Shown: piece after piece, positions 35,052-44,480 of the stretch
How the letters are laid out: the number at the start of each line of letters is the position of its first letter
Position numbering within the stretch: position 1 is the stretch's first letter
NCBI GenBank assembly: GCA_963750895.1
Contig: CAVVSD010000008.1
Location: 806,001 to 870,000 of the forward strand
Source: CAVVSD01 sp963750895
GTDB taxonomy: Bacteria; Actinomycetota; Thermoleophilia; Solirubrobacterales; Solirubrobacteraceae
Length of the DNA: 64,000 bases
Reading direction: 5' to 3'
The notes under the pieces: generated by a model
Seen by the model: the letters and a program-made list of their open reading frames with translations, nothing else
What the model was told of the DNA's origin: nothing
Databases searched by the model: none
Made by a program: the position numbers and the translations under genes

Positions 35052-35762
35052 ATGGCGTCCGGCGTCAGAACGGGAAGCATCGGGGGTGTGCCCGACGTCA
35101 TCCTCCCCGTCCTCGACGAGGCCGCCGCGATCCCGTGGGTCCTCGAGCGCATGCCGCCCGACTGCGACCCGATCGTGGTCGACAACGGGTCGACGGACGG
35201 CTCGGGGGACATCGCCCGGCGCCTGGGCGCGCGTGTGATCGTGGAGCCCGTCCCCGGGTTCGGCGCCGCCTGCTTCGCCGGTCTGGAGGCGGCCGGTGCC
35301 GACCTCGTGTGCTTCATGGACTGCGACGGATCTCTGGATCCGGGCGACCTGTGGCTCGTGCTCGGCCCCGTCGCGGGCGGGACGGCCGACCTCGTCCTCG
35401 GGGCTCGCCAGGGCGCGCGCCAGCCGCACACGCGCATCGCCAACGCCGTCGTGACCCGGGCGCTGCGGCGCCGCACCGGCGTCTCGCTGCGCGACCTGGG
35501 ACCGATGCGGGCCGCCCACCGCGAGGCGCTGCTCGACCTCGGGATCGCCGACCGGCGCTTCGGCTGGCCGCTGGAGATGGTCATGCGCGCGGCGGCGGCA
35601 GGCTGGCGCGTCGCCGAGGTCGACGTGCGCCACGGCCCCCGCGAGGGGCGCTCGAAGGTCACGGGGACCGTCCGCGGGACCCTGCGCGCCACCCGCGACA
35701 TGACGCGCCTGCTCGCGTCGATCGATCCGATGACCCCCTCTCCTGCGAAGGACACGGCATGA
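35052..35762 (+). CDS. Family 2 glycosyltransferase (dolichyl-phosphate-type)
   Basis: A 236-aa cytoplasmic GT-A enzyme: VILPVLDEAAAIPWVL, IVVDNGSTDGSGDIARRLGA, ADLVCFMDCDGSLDPGDLW (the D-x-D metal site), and RRFGWPLEMVMRAAAAGWRV. It lacks C-terminal membrane helices. It probably transfers a sugar from a nucleotide donor to a lipid or small acceptor. ATG at 35052 with AGGAAG seven bases upstream is preferred; GTG at 35088 is an alternative. Its stop overlaps the next start, opening a five-gene chain of overlapping ORFs. Confidence 0.87.
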   Translation: MASGVRTGSIGGVPDVILPVLDEAAAIPWVLERMPPDCDPIVVDNGSTDGSGDIARRLGARVIVEPVPGFGAACFAGLEAAGADLVCFMDCDGSLDPGDLWLVLGPVAGGTADLVLGARQGARQPHTRIANAVVTRALRRRTGVSLRDLGPMRAAHREALLDLGIADRRFGWPLEMVMRAAAAGWRVAEVDVRHGPREGRSKVTGTVRGTLRATRDMTRLLASIDPMTPSPAKDTA

Positions 35763-36379
35763 CGCCTGCTCTCGTGGTCATCGCCAAGGCGCCCGTGGCC
35801 GGGCGCTCGAAGACCCGGCTGACGCCGCCGTGCACGCCGGACCAGGCCGCGCTGCTCGCACGGGCGGCGCTGCAGGACACCCTCGACGCCGTCGCGGCGA
35901 CACCCGTCGCCCGCCGCGTCTGCGTCCTGGAGGGCGAGCCCGGCGACTGGCTGCCGGCGGGGTTCGAGGTGATCGCCCAGCGCGGCGACGGCCTCGACGA
36001 GCGGCTCGCGCACGCCTTCGCGGACGTCGGCGAGCCGGCGGTGCTCATCGGCATGGACACGCCGCAGGTCACGCCCGAGCTGCTCGCGCTGGCCTGCGAG
36101 CGCCTCGCCGGTCCCAGCGTGGACGCCGTCCTGGGCGCGGCGCCGGACGGCGGCTACTGGGCCCTCGGCCTGCGCGAGGCCCGCTCCGAGCTGCTGTACG
36201 GCGTGCCGATGAGCGCGGACGACACGTGCGTGAGGCAGCGCGAGCGGCTGCTCGCCCACGGGCTGCGCATCCGCGAGCTCCCGCCGCTGCGCGACGTCGA
36301 CGACATCGCCGACGCCCGCGCCGTCGCATCGGCGGCGCCCGGCGGGCGCTTCGCACGAGCCCTCGCCGAGGTCGCATGA
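35759..36379 (+). CDS. DUF2064 / TIGR04282-type glycosyltransferase-like protein
   Basis: A 206-aa nucleotidyl/glycosyltransferase-fold protein. ALVVIAKAPVAGRSKTRLTP is the family N-terminus, with VLIGMDTPQVTPELLALACE and VLGAAPDGGYWALGLREARS as further blocks. Relatives annotated with arsenosugar or selenium-associated clusters are known, but no radical-SAM partner is present here. ATG at 35759 overlaps the GT2 stop, and the methyltransferase start overlaps its own stop. It may act on the same product as the neighbouring GT2. Confidence 0.85.
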   Translation: MTPALVVIAKAPVAGRSKTRLTPPCTPDQAALLARAALQDTLDAVAATPVARRVCVLEGEPGDWLPAGFEVIAQRGDGLDERLAHAFADVGEPAVLIGMDTPQVTPELLALACERLAGPSVDAVLGAAPDGGYWALGLREARSELLYGVPMSADDTCVRQRERLLAHGLRIRELPPLRDVDDIADARAVASAAPGGRFARALAEVA

Positions 36380-37011
36380 CCCCCGAGGCCGAGCGACTGT
36401 ACGCCGCCGCGCTCGCGCGGCGGCCGGAGGGCCTCGTCGCGCGCGACCGGGCCGGCGTGACCGTCGAGCTCGCCGCGGCGCGCTGGCTGGCCGGCGCCGG
36501 GCTCACCGACCTGCGCGTCCTGCGCCGCGCCCGCGGGCCGGTGCTCGACATCGGCTGCGGCCCAGGTCGCCACGTCCGCGCGCTCGCCGATCGCGGCGTC
36601 GCCGCGCTCGGGATCGACGCGTCCCCCGCCGCGGTGCGCGTTGCCCGCGACCGCGGCACGCACGTGCTGCACGGCTCCGTCTTCGACATCGTCCCCGCCA
36701 TGGGCGGATGGCGCACGGCCCTGCTGCTCGACGGCAACATCGGCATCGGCGGCGACCCCGAGGCGCTGCTGCGGCGCCTCGCCGACCTCCTCATGCCGGA
36801 CGGCGCGGTGCTCTGCGAGTGCGAGGCGCCCGGAGGCGGGGTGCGCTCCGGACCGCTGCGCCTGGAGCACGACGCCGGCGCCTCGCGCTGGTTCCCGTGG
36901 TCGCGCGTCTCCGTCGACGCCCTCGAGCGCGTCGCGCAGCCGGCGGGGCTGACGACCACCGCGCGCTGGGAGGACGGCGGACGCTGGTTCGCCGAGCTCG
37001 AGGCCATGTGA
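36376..37011 (+). CDS. Class I SAM-dependent methyltransferase
   Basis: A 211-aa methyltransferase. The SAM site is GPVLDIGCGPGRHVRALADR with the ribose-binding acidic residue in ALGIDASPAAVRVARD. The later LLLDGNIGIGGDPEALLRRL stretch replaces the usual proline-containing motif. The substrate is unknown. Its ATG overlaps the DUF2064 stop and its TGA overlaps the next ATG, so it is tightly coupled in the operon with two glycosyltransferases and a molybdoenzyme. Its product may be a methylated glycoside or lipid. Confidence 0.85.
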   Translation: MTPEAERLYAAALARRPEGLVARDRAGVTVELAAARWLAGAGLTDLRVLRRARGPVLDIGCGPGRHVRALADRGVAALGIDASPAAVRVARDRGTHVLHGSVFDIVPAMGGWRTALLLDGNIGIGGDPEALLRRLADLLMPDGAVLCECEAPGGGVRSGPLRLEHDAGASRWFPWSRVSVDALERVAQPAGLTTTARWEDGGRWFAELEAM

Positions 37012-38219
37012 TGCGCCTCCTGCCCGCGGATCCACCGCCGGGCCCGACACGACCGACGTTCTGGCGCAGCCCGCTGCGCGGGGTGTGGCTGACGACGATG
37101 CTCGGCAGCGTCCTGCTGCTCGGCGTCGGCGTGGTCGCCGTCACCGGGCTCCTGTCGCACGCGGCCTACCAGCCGGACCTGGGCGGCAACGGCCTCGTCT
37201 CGGAGGACATCGGGATCCTCGTGATCGGCTGGCCGACGTCGCCGGGCTGGCTCTACGCGCTGAACCAGGGCCTGCACGTGACGGTCGGCATCATCATCGT
37301 CCCGCTGCTGCTGGCGAAGCTGTGGTCGGTCATCCCGCGCCTGTTCGCCTGGCCTCCGGTGACGGGGCCGGTGAACGCGCTGGAGCGCATCGGCATCCTG
37401 CTGCTCGTCGGATCGGCGATCTTCCAGTTCGCCACCGGGATCGCCAACGCGCAGCTCTACTACCCGTGGCACTTCGACTTCCTCGAGGCGCACTACTACG
37501 GCGGGCTGATCTTCATCGCGTCGCTCGTGCTGCACGTCGCGGTCAAGTTCCCGGCGATGCGCCGGGCCTACGCGACGCGGCGCGAGGTCATCGCGCCCGA
37601 CGACGACCTGCGTGCTCCCGACCCCGACCCCGGGACGCTCAGCCGCCGTGGGCTGTTCGGGCTCGTCGGGGCCGCCGCGGGGACGCTCGCGGTGACGACC
37701 GCGGGGCAGTCGATCGGCGGGCCGCTGCGCGAGGTGGCGCTCTTCGCGCCGCGCGGCGCGGGTGCGTCCTTCCCGATCAACAAGACCGCGGCCGTCGCGC
37801 GGATCACGCCCGCGATGGTGGGACCCGCCTACCGGCTGAAGCTCGTCGGCGAGGACGAGCGCGAGCTGACGCTCGCCGAGCTCGCCGCGATGCCCCAGCA
37901 CACGTACGACCTGCAGATCGCCTGCGTCGAGGGCTGGTCGACGACCCAGCGCTGGACCGGCGTCCGCCTGCGCGATCTCGCCGCGACCGCCGGGATGCCC
38001 GGCGCCGCGGCGATGGCGGCCGGCTCGCTGCAGCCGCGCGGCGCCTTCCGCCAGGCGACCATCGGCCCCGGCCAGATCAGGAACCCCCACTCGCTCCTGG
38101 CGCTGGAGGTCAACGGCGCGCCGCTGTCGCTGGACCATGGCTTCCCCGCCCGCATCATCGTCCCGGCGCTGCCGGGCGTGCACTGCACGAAGTGGGTCAA
38201 GGAGCTGCACTTCACGTGA
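37011..38219 (+). CDS. Membrane-bound sulfite-oxidase-type molybdopterin oxidoreductase with cytochrome b561-like domain
   Basis: A 402-aa protein. Residues 25-190 hold four or five membrane helices with histidines suited to heme b (LNQGLHVTVGIIIVPLLLAK, YYPWHFDFLEAHYYGG, LVLHVAVKF). A Tat-like segment (SRRGLFGLVGAAAG) lies between the domains. Residues 225-402 are a sulfite-oxidase-fold Mo domain, with the Mo-ligand cysteine in LQIACVEGWSTTQRWTGVRL and the C-terminal PALPGVHCTKWVKELHF. It probably reduces or oxidises a small compound with electrons through the membrane. It links this operon to the molybdate genes at the left end. Confidence 0.84.
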   Translation: MRLLPADPPPGPTRPTFWRSPLRGVWLTTMLGSVLLLGVGVVAVTGLLSHAAYQPDLGGNGLVSEDIGILVIGWPTSPGWLYALNQGLHVTVGIIIVPLLLAKLWSVIPRLFAWPPVTGPVNALERIGILLLVGSAIFQFATGIANAQLYYPWHFDFLEAHYYGGLIFIASLVLHVAVKFPAMRRAYATRREVIAPDDDLRAPDPDPGTLSRRGLFGLVGAAAGTLAVTTAGQSIGGPLREVALFAPRGAGASFPINKTAAVARITPAMVGPAYRLKLVGEDERELTLAELAAMPQHTYDLQIACVEGWSTTQRWTGVRLRDLAATAGMPGAAAMAAGSLQPRGAFRQATIGPGQIRNPHSLLALEVNGAPLSLDHGFPARIIVPALPGVHCTKWVKELHFT

Positions 38220-38650
38220 AGCGCCTCGCGGGACACGTCCTGCTCATCGCGATCACCGCGTGGCTGCTCGCGCAGATGTTCCACGTGAACGTCGCCCCCC
38301 AGCCGTTGAACCTCGCGCTCTGGCTCTTCCTCGGCGCGCTCGTCCACGACCTCCTGCTGCTCCCGCTCTACTCCGGCGCCGACGCGCTCATCCGCCGGCT
38401 GCCGGCCCCGCTCATCAACCACGTGCGGTTCCCGGTCGCGATCTCCGCCGTGCTGCTGCTCGTCTGGTTCCCGCTCATCCTGCAGCGCCAGCCGTCCGGC
38501 TACGTGAACGCGCTCGGCCGCGAGCCGCCCGACTACCTCGGCCGCTGGCTGGCGGTGACCGCCGGCCTGTTCGTGCTCTCGGCGCTCCTCTACGCGGTGC
38601 GCCGGCTCATGGCGTCACGAGCTGGAGCACCCCGTCCGTCCGGCCGGTGA
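38216..38650 (+). CDS. Small integral membrane protein of the molybdoenzyme operon
   Basis: A 144-aa protein with four predicted membrane helices (HVLLIAITAWLLAQMF, LNLALWLFLGALVHDLLLLP, FPVAISAVLLLVWFPLIL, WLAVTAGLFVLSALLYAV). No family is recognised. GTG at 38216 overlaps the molybdoenzyme stop (GTGA), so it is likely a partner or anchor of that enzyme. Its 3' end overlaps the convergent propeller lipoprotein gene by 44 bases. Confidence 0.72.
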   Translation: MKRLAGHVLLIAITAWLLAQMFHVNVAPQPLNLALWLFLGALVHDLLLLPLYSGADALIRRLPAPLINHVRFPVAISAVLLLVWFPLILQRQPSGYVNALGREPPDYLGRWLAVTAGLFVLSALLYAVRRLMASRAGAPRPSGR

Positions 38651-39602
38651 CGACCGCTTGGCCGGTCGACGTGTCGACGGCGACGGAGTCGGGCTGACGG
38701 ACCGTGGGGTGCCGGGCGACGACGTGCGGGCGCCCGTGTGCCGGCAGCTCGACGACCTCGTTGCGACCGGGGAGCGTGACCCACAGCCGCAGCCGATCGG
38801 GGTCGACCGCGATCCCGTACGGGCCGCCGGGCAGGAAGAGCCGCCGCGTGAGCTCGAGCTCGTCGCCGTCGACGCGGAACACGAGCAGCGCGTCGCCCTG
38901 GGTGTCCAGGACCCAGCACCAGCGGCCGTCCGCCTGACAGGCCACGTGCGTCGGGCCGACGCCGGCGGACTCGCGGGCGACGCGGCGCAGCGTCGTCGCG
39001 TCGTACAGCTCGAGCACGCGCTCGCGGACCGACACGACCGCGATGAGGCGGCCGTCGTCGACGGTCGTCACGCCGCCGGGCTGCGCGGCGACGCGGACCG
39101 TGCGCGGTGGCGCACCGGGACGCAGGACCGTCAGCGAGTCGCCGCGCTCGTCGCCGATCGCCACCCCGCCTCCGGCGAGCGGCGCGAGGTCGTGCGGATA
39201 GGCCCCGGTCGCCGCCCGCTCGGTGACGCGCCCGGACGGGACCTCGACGGCGAGGAAGCGGTTCGCGGTCTCCGCGGGGACCAGGGTGGTCCCGCCGTCG
39301 TCATCCTGCGCGAGGTGACGCGGAGCCCCGGGAAGCGCGACACGGCGCAGCACGCGCCGGCTGCGCAGGTCGACGATCGCGAGGGCGTCGGGGTCGCGGA
39401 CGGCGACGGACGCGACGTGCGTGCGCGGGTCCACGACGACGCCCTCGGGCGCCCCGCCGACCGGGATGAGCTCGCCGGCCGGCTCCGCCGTCGGCGCGGG
39501 CGAGCGCGGCGGCTCCGCCGCGGGGGGCAGCTCGTGGACGGTGAGCGACCCGCAGCCGGCGCAGGCCAGCGCGACGAGCACTGCTGCGGCGGCGCGGCGC
39601 AC
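38607..39602 (-). CDS. YVTN-type beta-propeller lipoprotein
   Basis: A 331-aa exported protein. The lipoprotein signal AAAVLVALACAGCGSL puts the lipidated Cys at about residue 17, followed by a Pro/Ala-rich linker. Six or seven repeats of VVVDPRTHVASVAVRDPDAL type (VVDPRTHVASVAV, LAIVDLRSRRVLRRV, GIAVDPDRLRLWVTLPG, DSVAVDTSTGQAVVTG) form a propeller. No catalytic residues are evident; binding or scaffold function is likely. The start is GTG with CATCCT six bases upstream. It overlaps the end of the membrane-protein gene at 38650. Confidence 0.8.
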   Translation of the reverse strand: MRRAAAAVLVALACAGCGSLTVHELPPAAEPPRSPAPTAEPAGELIPVGGAPEGVVVDPRTHVASVAVRDPDALAIVDLRSRRVLRRVALPGAPRHLAQDDDGGTTLVPAETANRFLAVEVPSGRVTERAATGAYPHDLAPLAGGGVAIGDERGDSLTVLRPGAPPRTVRVAAQPGGVTTVDDGRLIAVVSVRERVLELYDATTLRRVARESAGVGPTHVACQADGRWCWVLDTQGDALLVFRVDGDELELTRRLFLPGGPYGIAVDPDRLRLWVTLPGRNEVVELPAHGRPHVVARHPTVRQPDSVAVDTSTGQAVVTGRTDGVLQLVTP

Positions 39603-39622
39603 CCCTCGAGGATGGCAGGGCG

Positions 39623-40906
39623 ATGACGCGCGCCGTGCGGCTCGGCGCGGCGGCGGTCGCGCTCGCCGTCATCGCCACCGGGTGGGCGATCCGGCGCGCC
39701 AACGGGGGGCTCGGGACGGCGACGCCGCCGTTCGTGCCGGGCTGGTCGCCGCGCATCGAGATCGCCGGCGCCGTCGTCGCGGTCCTCGTCCTCCTGGTTG
39801 CCGTGGCGCTGGGGCCGCGCCTGCTGGACCGTCGCCTGCCGCCGCTCGGGTTCTCCGCCGCGTCCTACGCGCTGGCGCTGTGCGTCGGCACGGCGGTGAA
39901 CCTCGCGCGCGAGGGGACGGACGGCTGGTCGCGGATGTTCACGATCGGCGTCGGGGCGTTCCACGAAGGCCCGAACGAGTACCTGCCGGGCCTGCCGACC
40001 CTGGGCTACGGCGTGCACTTCTACCTCGACCGCTTCGCCGAGATGGCGACGTCGCAGCCGGTGAACGTGGCGGGACATCCACCGGGCCCCCTGCTGCTCA
40101 TGGACGCCCTGGGCATCACGACCGCGGGCGGCCTCGCCGCGCTGTGCATCGTCGCCGGCGCGTTCTGCGCGCCGCTCGCGCACCGCCTGAGCTGGACGCT
40201 GGACGACGAGCCGACGGGCCGGATCGCCGGCCTGCTGTGCGCGCTGTCGCCGGCGCTCGTGCTGCTCGGCGTGTCCTCCTACGACGTCGTCTTCGCGGCG
40301 TTCGGCGCGCTCGCTGCGTGCCTGCTCGTCGCGCGCAGCCCGTGGTGGCGGGCGGCGGGCCTGGTCGTCTTCGCGCTCGCGACGCTCATGAGCTGGGCGC
40401 TGCTGGCGATCGGCGCCTGGGCCGCGATCGTCGCCTGGCGGCGCGAGGGATGGCGCGCCGCGCTCGTCCTCGCCGCGGCCTGCGGCGTGGCGGTGCTCGT
40501 CCTGAACGGCGCGCTCGCCCTCGCGACGGGCTACGACCCGATCGGCGCGCTCGCGGCGACGAAGCAGGTCTACGACAACTCGCTCGCGACCCGGCGCCCC
40601 TACCTCTTCTGGGTCTTCGGCTCCCCCGTCGCCTGGGCGGTCATGACCGGCGTGCCGATCATCGGCGCCGCGCTCGCCGGCCTCGTCGCCCGCCGCCCGG
40701 CCGCGATCGCCCTCGCGGTGATCGTGCTCGTCGCCGCTCTCGGAGGCTTCACGAAGGCGGAGACCGAGCGGATCTGGCTGTTCATGGTCCCGCTCGCCTG
40801 CGTCGCGGCGGCACCGTGGCTGCGGCCCGCGCGGCTGCGCGCCGTGCTCGCGTTCCTCGCCGCGCAGGCCATCGTGATCCAGCTGCTCTACGAGACCGTC
40901 TGGTGA
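39623..40906 (+). CDS. Polytopic membrane protein, possibly a GT-C glycosyltransferase
   Basis: A 427-aa protein with about ten to eleven hydrophobic helices (VRLGAAAVALAVIATGWAI, IEIAGAVVAVLVLLVAVALG, and others). Between early helices the loop FHEGPNEYLPGLPTL and NVAGHPPGPLLLMDALG carry acidic, aromatic and H-P-P residues of the kind seen in GT-C enzymes using polyprenyl-phosphate sugars. The assignment is tentative. It is divergent from the propeller lipoprotein (20 bases between starts). Together with the sugar genes at 34-37 kb it suggests an envelope glycan. Confidence 0.55.
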   Translation: MTRAVRLGAAAVALAVIATGWAIRRANGGLGTATPPFVPGWSPRIEIAGAVVAVLVLLVAVALGPRLLDRRLPPLGFSAASYALALCVGTAVNLAREGTDGWSRMFTIGVGAFHEGPNEYLPGLPTLGYGVHFYLDRFAEMATSQPVNVAGHPPGPLLLMDALGITTAGGLAALCIVAGAFCAPLAHRLSWTLDDEPTGRIAGLLCALSPALVLLGVSSYDVVFAAFGALAACLLVARSPWWRAAGLVVFALATLMSWALLAIGAWAAIVAWRREGWRAALVLAAACGVAVLVLNGALALATGYDPIGALAATKQVYDNSLATRRPYLFWVFGSPVAWAVMTGVPIIGAALAGLVARRPAAIALAVIVLVAALGGFTKAETERIWLFMVPLACVAAAPWLRPARLRAVLAFLAAQAIVIQLLYETVW

Positions 40907-40935
40907 CGCGACCCCGCCGCGGGTAGCCATGCGGC

Positions 40936-41442
40936 ATGCCGGACTTCACGATCACCTTGACGATCAACGGCGCGGCGCACGACCTCACGCTGGACACGCG
41001 CACCACGCTGCTCGACCTCCTCCGCGAGCGCCTCGGCCTGACCGGCGCCAAGAAGGGCTGCGATCACGGCCAGTGCGGCTCGTGCACCGTGCTCCTCGAC
41101 GGGCGCCGCATCAAGAGCTGCCTCGCGCTCGCGGTCGCCCACGACGGCGCCGAGGTGACCTCGATCGAGGGGCTCGCCGACGGCGACGCCATGCACCCGA
41201 TCCAGGCGGCCTTCATCGAGCACGACGCGTTCCAGTGCGGCTACTGCACCCCGGGCCAGATCCTCTCCGCCGTCGCGATGCTCGACGAGGCCCGCGAGGG
41301 CTGGCCGAGCTTCGCCACCGCCGACCTCCGGGGCGAGCCGACGCTCGACGAGCGCGAGATCCGCGAGCGCATGAGCGGCAACCTGTGCCGCTGCGGCGCC
41401 TACGCGAACATCGTCCCCGCCATCCACGACGCGGCGCGATGA
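40936..41442 (+). CDS. Xanthine-dehydrogenase-family [2Fe-2S] subunit
   Basis: A 168-aa subunit with two [2Fe-2S] centres. The plant-type ferredoxin motif is KKGCDHGQCGSCTVLLDG with a further Cys at IKSCLAL. The second, helical centre is FQCGYCTPGQIL and GNLCRCGAYANI. It passes electrons from the Mo site to FAD. It resembles the PaoA/YagT type but lacks a Tat leader. TAGCCA ends six bases before the ATG. Its stop overlaps the FAD-subunit start. First gene of a three-subunit hydroxylase operon. Confidence 0.94.
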   Translation: MPDFTITLTINGAAHDLTLDTRTTLLDLLRERLGLTGAKKGCDHGQCGSCTVLLDGRRIKSCLALAVAHDGAEVTSIEGLADGDAMHPIQAAFIEHDAFQCGYCTPGQILSAVAMLDEAREGWPSFATADLRGEPTLDEREIRERMSGNLCRCGAYANIVPAIHDAAR

Positions 41443-42422
41443 GGCCCTTCACCTACGAGCGGGCGGCGGACGCAGCGGGCGCGGTCGCCCTCCTCGACGA
41501 CGCGGGCCCGGCGGCGCGCTACCTCGGCGGCGGGACGAACCTCGTCGACCTCATGAAGCTCGGCGTCGAGTCGCCCGACGTGCTCGTCGACGTCACGCGC
41601 CTCCCGCACGACCGGATCGAGGAGCTCGACGGCGGCGGACTGCGGATCGGCGCCGCGGTGCGCAACTCCGACCTGGCCGCCAGCCTGCTCGTGCGCGACG
41701 CGTACCCGGTGCTCGCGCAGTCCGTGCTCGCCGGCGCATCCGGTCAACTGCGGAACATGGCGACGGTCGGCGGCAACCTGCTGCAGCGCACACGCTGCCC
41801 GTACTTCACCGACGTGACGAAGGCGTGCAACAAGCGCGAGCCGGGGACGGGATGTCCGGCCCGGGCGGGCCACCATCGCAACCACGCGATCCTCGGGCAC
41901 TCCGAGGCCTGCGTCGCGACGCACCCGTCGGACATGGCGGTCGCGCTCGCCGCGCTCGGCGCGAGCGTCCACGTCGAGGGCCGCGACGGCCCCCGCGCGA
42001 TCCCCATGCCGGGGCTGCACCGCCTCCCCGGTGACGAGCCGCAGCGCGACACCGAGCTGCGTCCGGGGGAGCTCGTGACCGCCGTCGAGCTGCCGCCGCT
42101 GGAGATCGCCCGGCGCTCCGCGTACCGCAAGGTGCGCGAGCGCGCGTCGTTCGCGTTCGCCCTCGTCTCCGTGGCCGCCGCGCTCGACGTGCGCGACGGC
42201 GTCGTGGAGGACTGCCGGATCGCGCTCGGCGCCGTCGCGCACGTTCCGTGGCGGGCGCTGCGGGCCGAGGAGGCGCTCCGTGGCCGGCCGGCCACGGAGG
42301 AGGCGTTCGGGGAGGCGGCCGACGCGGAGCTCGCCGCGGCCGACCCACTGCCGGAGAACGCGTTCAAGGTCCCCCTCGCACGACGGGTCATCGTCCGGAC
42401 GCTCGAGGAGCTGAGCCGATGA
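41439..42422 (+). CDS. Xanthine-dehydrogenase-family FAD subunit with extra iron-sulfur motif (PaoB/YagS-type)
   Basis: A 327-aa FAD-binding subunit. The flavin site is AARYLGGGTNLVDLMKLG and the LRNMATVGGNLLQRTRCPYF block. The cysteines in RCPYFTDVTKACNKREPGTG plus GC and EACVATHPSDMA match the insertion that carries a [4Fe-4S] cluster in E. coli PaoB. ATG at 41439 overlaps the 2Fe-2S subunit stop, and the TGA overlaps the start of the large subunit. It takes electrons to the final acceptor. Confidence 0.93.
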   Translation: MRPFTYERAADAAGAVALLDDAGPAARYLGGGTNLVDLMKLGVESPDVLVDVTRLPHDRIEELDGGGLRIGAAVRNSDLAASLLVRDAYPVLAQSVLAGASGQLRNMATVGGNLLQRTRCPYFTDVTKACNKREPGTGCPARAGHHRNHAILGHSEACVATHPSDMAVALAALGASVHVEGRDGPRAIPMPGLHRLPGDEPQRDTELRPGELVTAVELPPLEIARRSAYRKVRERASFAFALVSVAAALDVRDGVVEDCRIALGAVAHVPWRALRAEEALRGRPATEEAFGEAADAELAAADPLPENAFKVPLARRVIVRTLEELSR

Positions 42423-44480
42423 CCGTCGCTCCCACGCGGGTCGTCGGCGCACCGGTCGACCGCATCGAGGGTCGCCTGAAGGTGACCGGCGAGGCGCGCT
42501 ACGCCTACGAGACCCAGGTCGAGGGCGTCGCCTACGCGGCCATCGTCGGATCGACGATCGCGAAGGGGACGATCCGCGACGTCCACGCCGAGGAGGCGCT
42601 CGCCGTCCCCGGCGTCCTCGCCGTCCTCTGGGAGGGCAACGCGCCGCGCGTGGCGGACGACGCCGAGTTCGACCTCGCCGTGCTCCAGACCCGCACGGTC
42701 GCGTACCGCGGCCAGATCGTCGCCACCGTCGTCGCCGACAGCTTCGAGGCCGCGCGCGATGCCGCGCGCCTCGTCCGCGTCGACCTCGACGCCGAGCAGC
42801 ACGACGTCGTGCTGCGCGAGGACGATCCGAGGCTGTACGCGCCGGACAAGGTCAATCCGACCTACGAGACCGACACGCAGCAGGGCGACCCGGACGCCGC
42901 GCTCGAGGACTCCCAGGTCGTGCACGCCGCGACCTACGCGACCCCGGCGTACCACAACAACCCCATGGAGCCCCACGCCGCGCTGGCGGTCTGGGACGGC
43001 GACGACCTGACGCTGCACGACTCCAACCAGGGCCCGGCGATGGCGCACGGGCTGATCGCGAAGGTGCTGGGCCTGGAGCCCGAGCGGCTGCGGATCATCT
43101 CCGAGCACGTCGGCGGCGGCTTCGGATCCAAGGGCCTCCCGCGCCCGACCGCGGTGCTCGCGGCGCTGGCCGCGAAGGCCGTGGGGCGACCCGTGAAGGT
43201 GGCCGCCACGCGGCACGAGATGTTCGCGCTGACCGGCTACCGCACGCCGACCATCCAGCGCCTGCAGCTCGGCGCCGACGGCGACGGGCGGCTGCAGGCG
43301 ATCGTCCACGACGTCGTGGAGCAGAGCTCCACGGTCAAGGAGTTCGCCGAGCAGACGGCCGTGGCCACGCGCATGATGTACGCGTCGCCCACGCGCCGGA
43401 CGACGCATCGCCTCGCGCGGCTCGACGTGCCGACGCCGTCCTGGATGCGCGCGCCGGGCGAGTGCCCGGGGATGTACGCGCTGGAGTCCGCCATGGACGA
43501 GCTCGCAATCGCCTGCGGCATCGACCCGATCGAGCTGCGGATCCGCAACGAGCCGGAGACCGATCCCGAGACCGGGCTGCCGTTCAGCTCGCGCAACCTC
43601 GTCGCGTGCATGCGCGAGGGCGCGCGCCTGTTCGGCTGGGAGACGCGCGACCACGCGCCCGGCCCGCACCTCCAGGGGCGCTCGTACGTCGGCACCGGCG
43701 TCGCCAGCTCGACCTATCCGGCGCGCCGGCGGCCGAGCTCCGCGCTCGTGCGCGAGGAGGACGACGGGGGCTACGTCGTCCGGATCGCCGCGTCGGACAT
43801 CGGCACCGGATCGCGCACCGTCCTCACGCAGATCGCAGCCGACGCGCTCGACGTCCCGCTCGAGCGCGTGCGCGTCGACATCGGCGACAGCGCCCTGCCG
43901 TTCGCGTCGCTCGCCGGGGGCTCGATGGGCACGGCGTCGTGGGGCACGGCGATCGTGCGCGCGTGCGAGAAGCTGCGCGCGGAGGGCGGCCGGGAGGCGT
44001 TCTTCGACTCGAGCGACGAGATCGAGGCGCAGACGCCCATGTCACGCCACGCCTACGGGGCGCAGTTCTCCGAGGTCCACGTCGACGCGGACACGGGCGA
44101 GGTGACCGTCGCCCGCCTCCTCGGCGTCTTCGCGGTCGGCCGCGTGATGAACGCGAAGACCGCGCGGTCGCAGTTCCTCGGCGGCATGACCATGGGGCTC
44201 TCCATGGCGTTGCACGAGGAGAGCGTCATGGACGCCGAGTTCGGCGACTACCTCAACAGCGACCTCGCCGGGTACCACGTCGCGGCCCACGCGGACGTGC
44301 ACGACATCGAGGCGGTCTGGATCGACGAGACCGACGACGCCCTCAACCCGATGGGGGCCAAGGGCATCGGCGAGATCTCGATCGTCGGGACCGCGGCGTC
44401 GATCGCCAACGCGGTCCACAACGCGACCGGCGTGCGGATCAGGGACCTCCCGATCACGCCGGATCAGCCTGCTGATCTAG
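42419..44480 (+). CDS. Xanthine-dehydrogenase-family molybdopterin subunit, 3' end frameshifted
   Basis: A subunit of about 686 aa holding the molybdenum-cytosine dinucleotide cofactor. It has GRLKVTGEARYAYETQVEGV, the MoCo loops HVGGGFGSKGLP and SDIGTGSRTVLTQIAADA, GGSMGTASWGTA, and the catalytic Glu652 in GAKGIGEISIVG. In the given sequence the frame reads on to 45601 past the natural C-terminus. Dropping one C at 44468/44469 gives ITPDQLLI and a TAG at 44478-44480, which shares a CTAG with the convergent gene as at 28904-28907. It probably hydroxylates an aldehyde or N-heterocycle. Confidence 0.9.
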
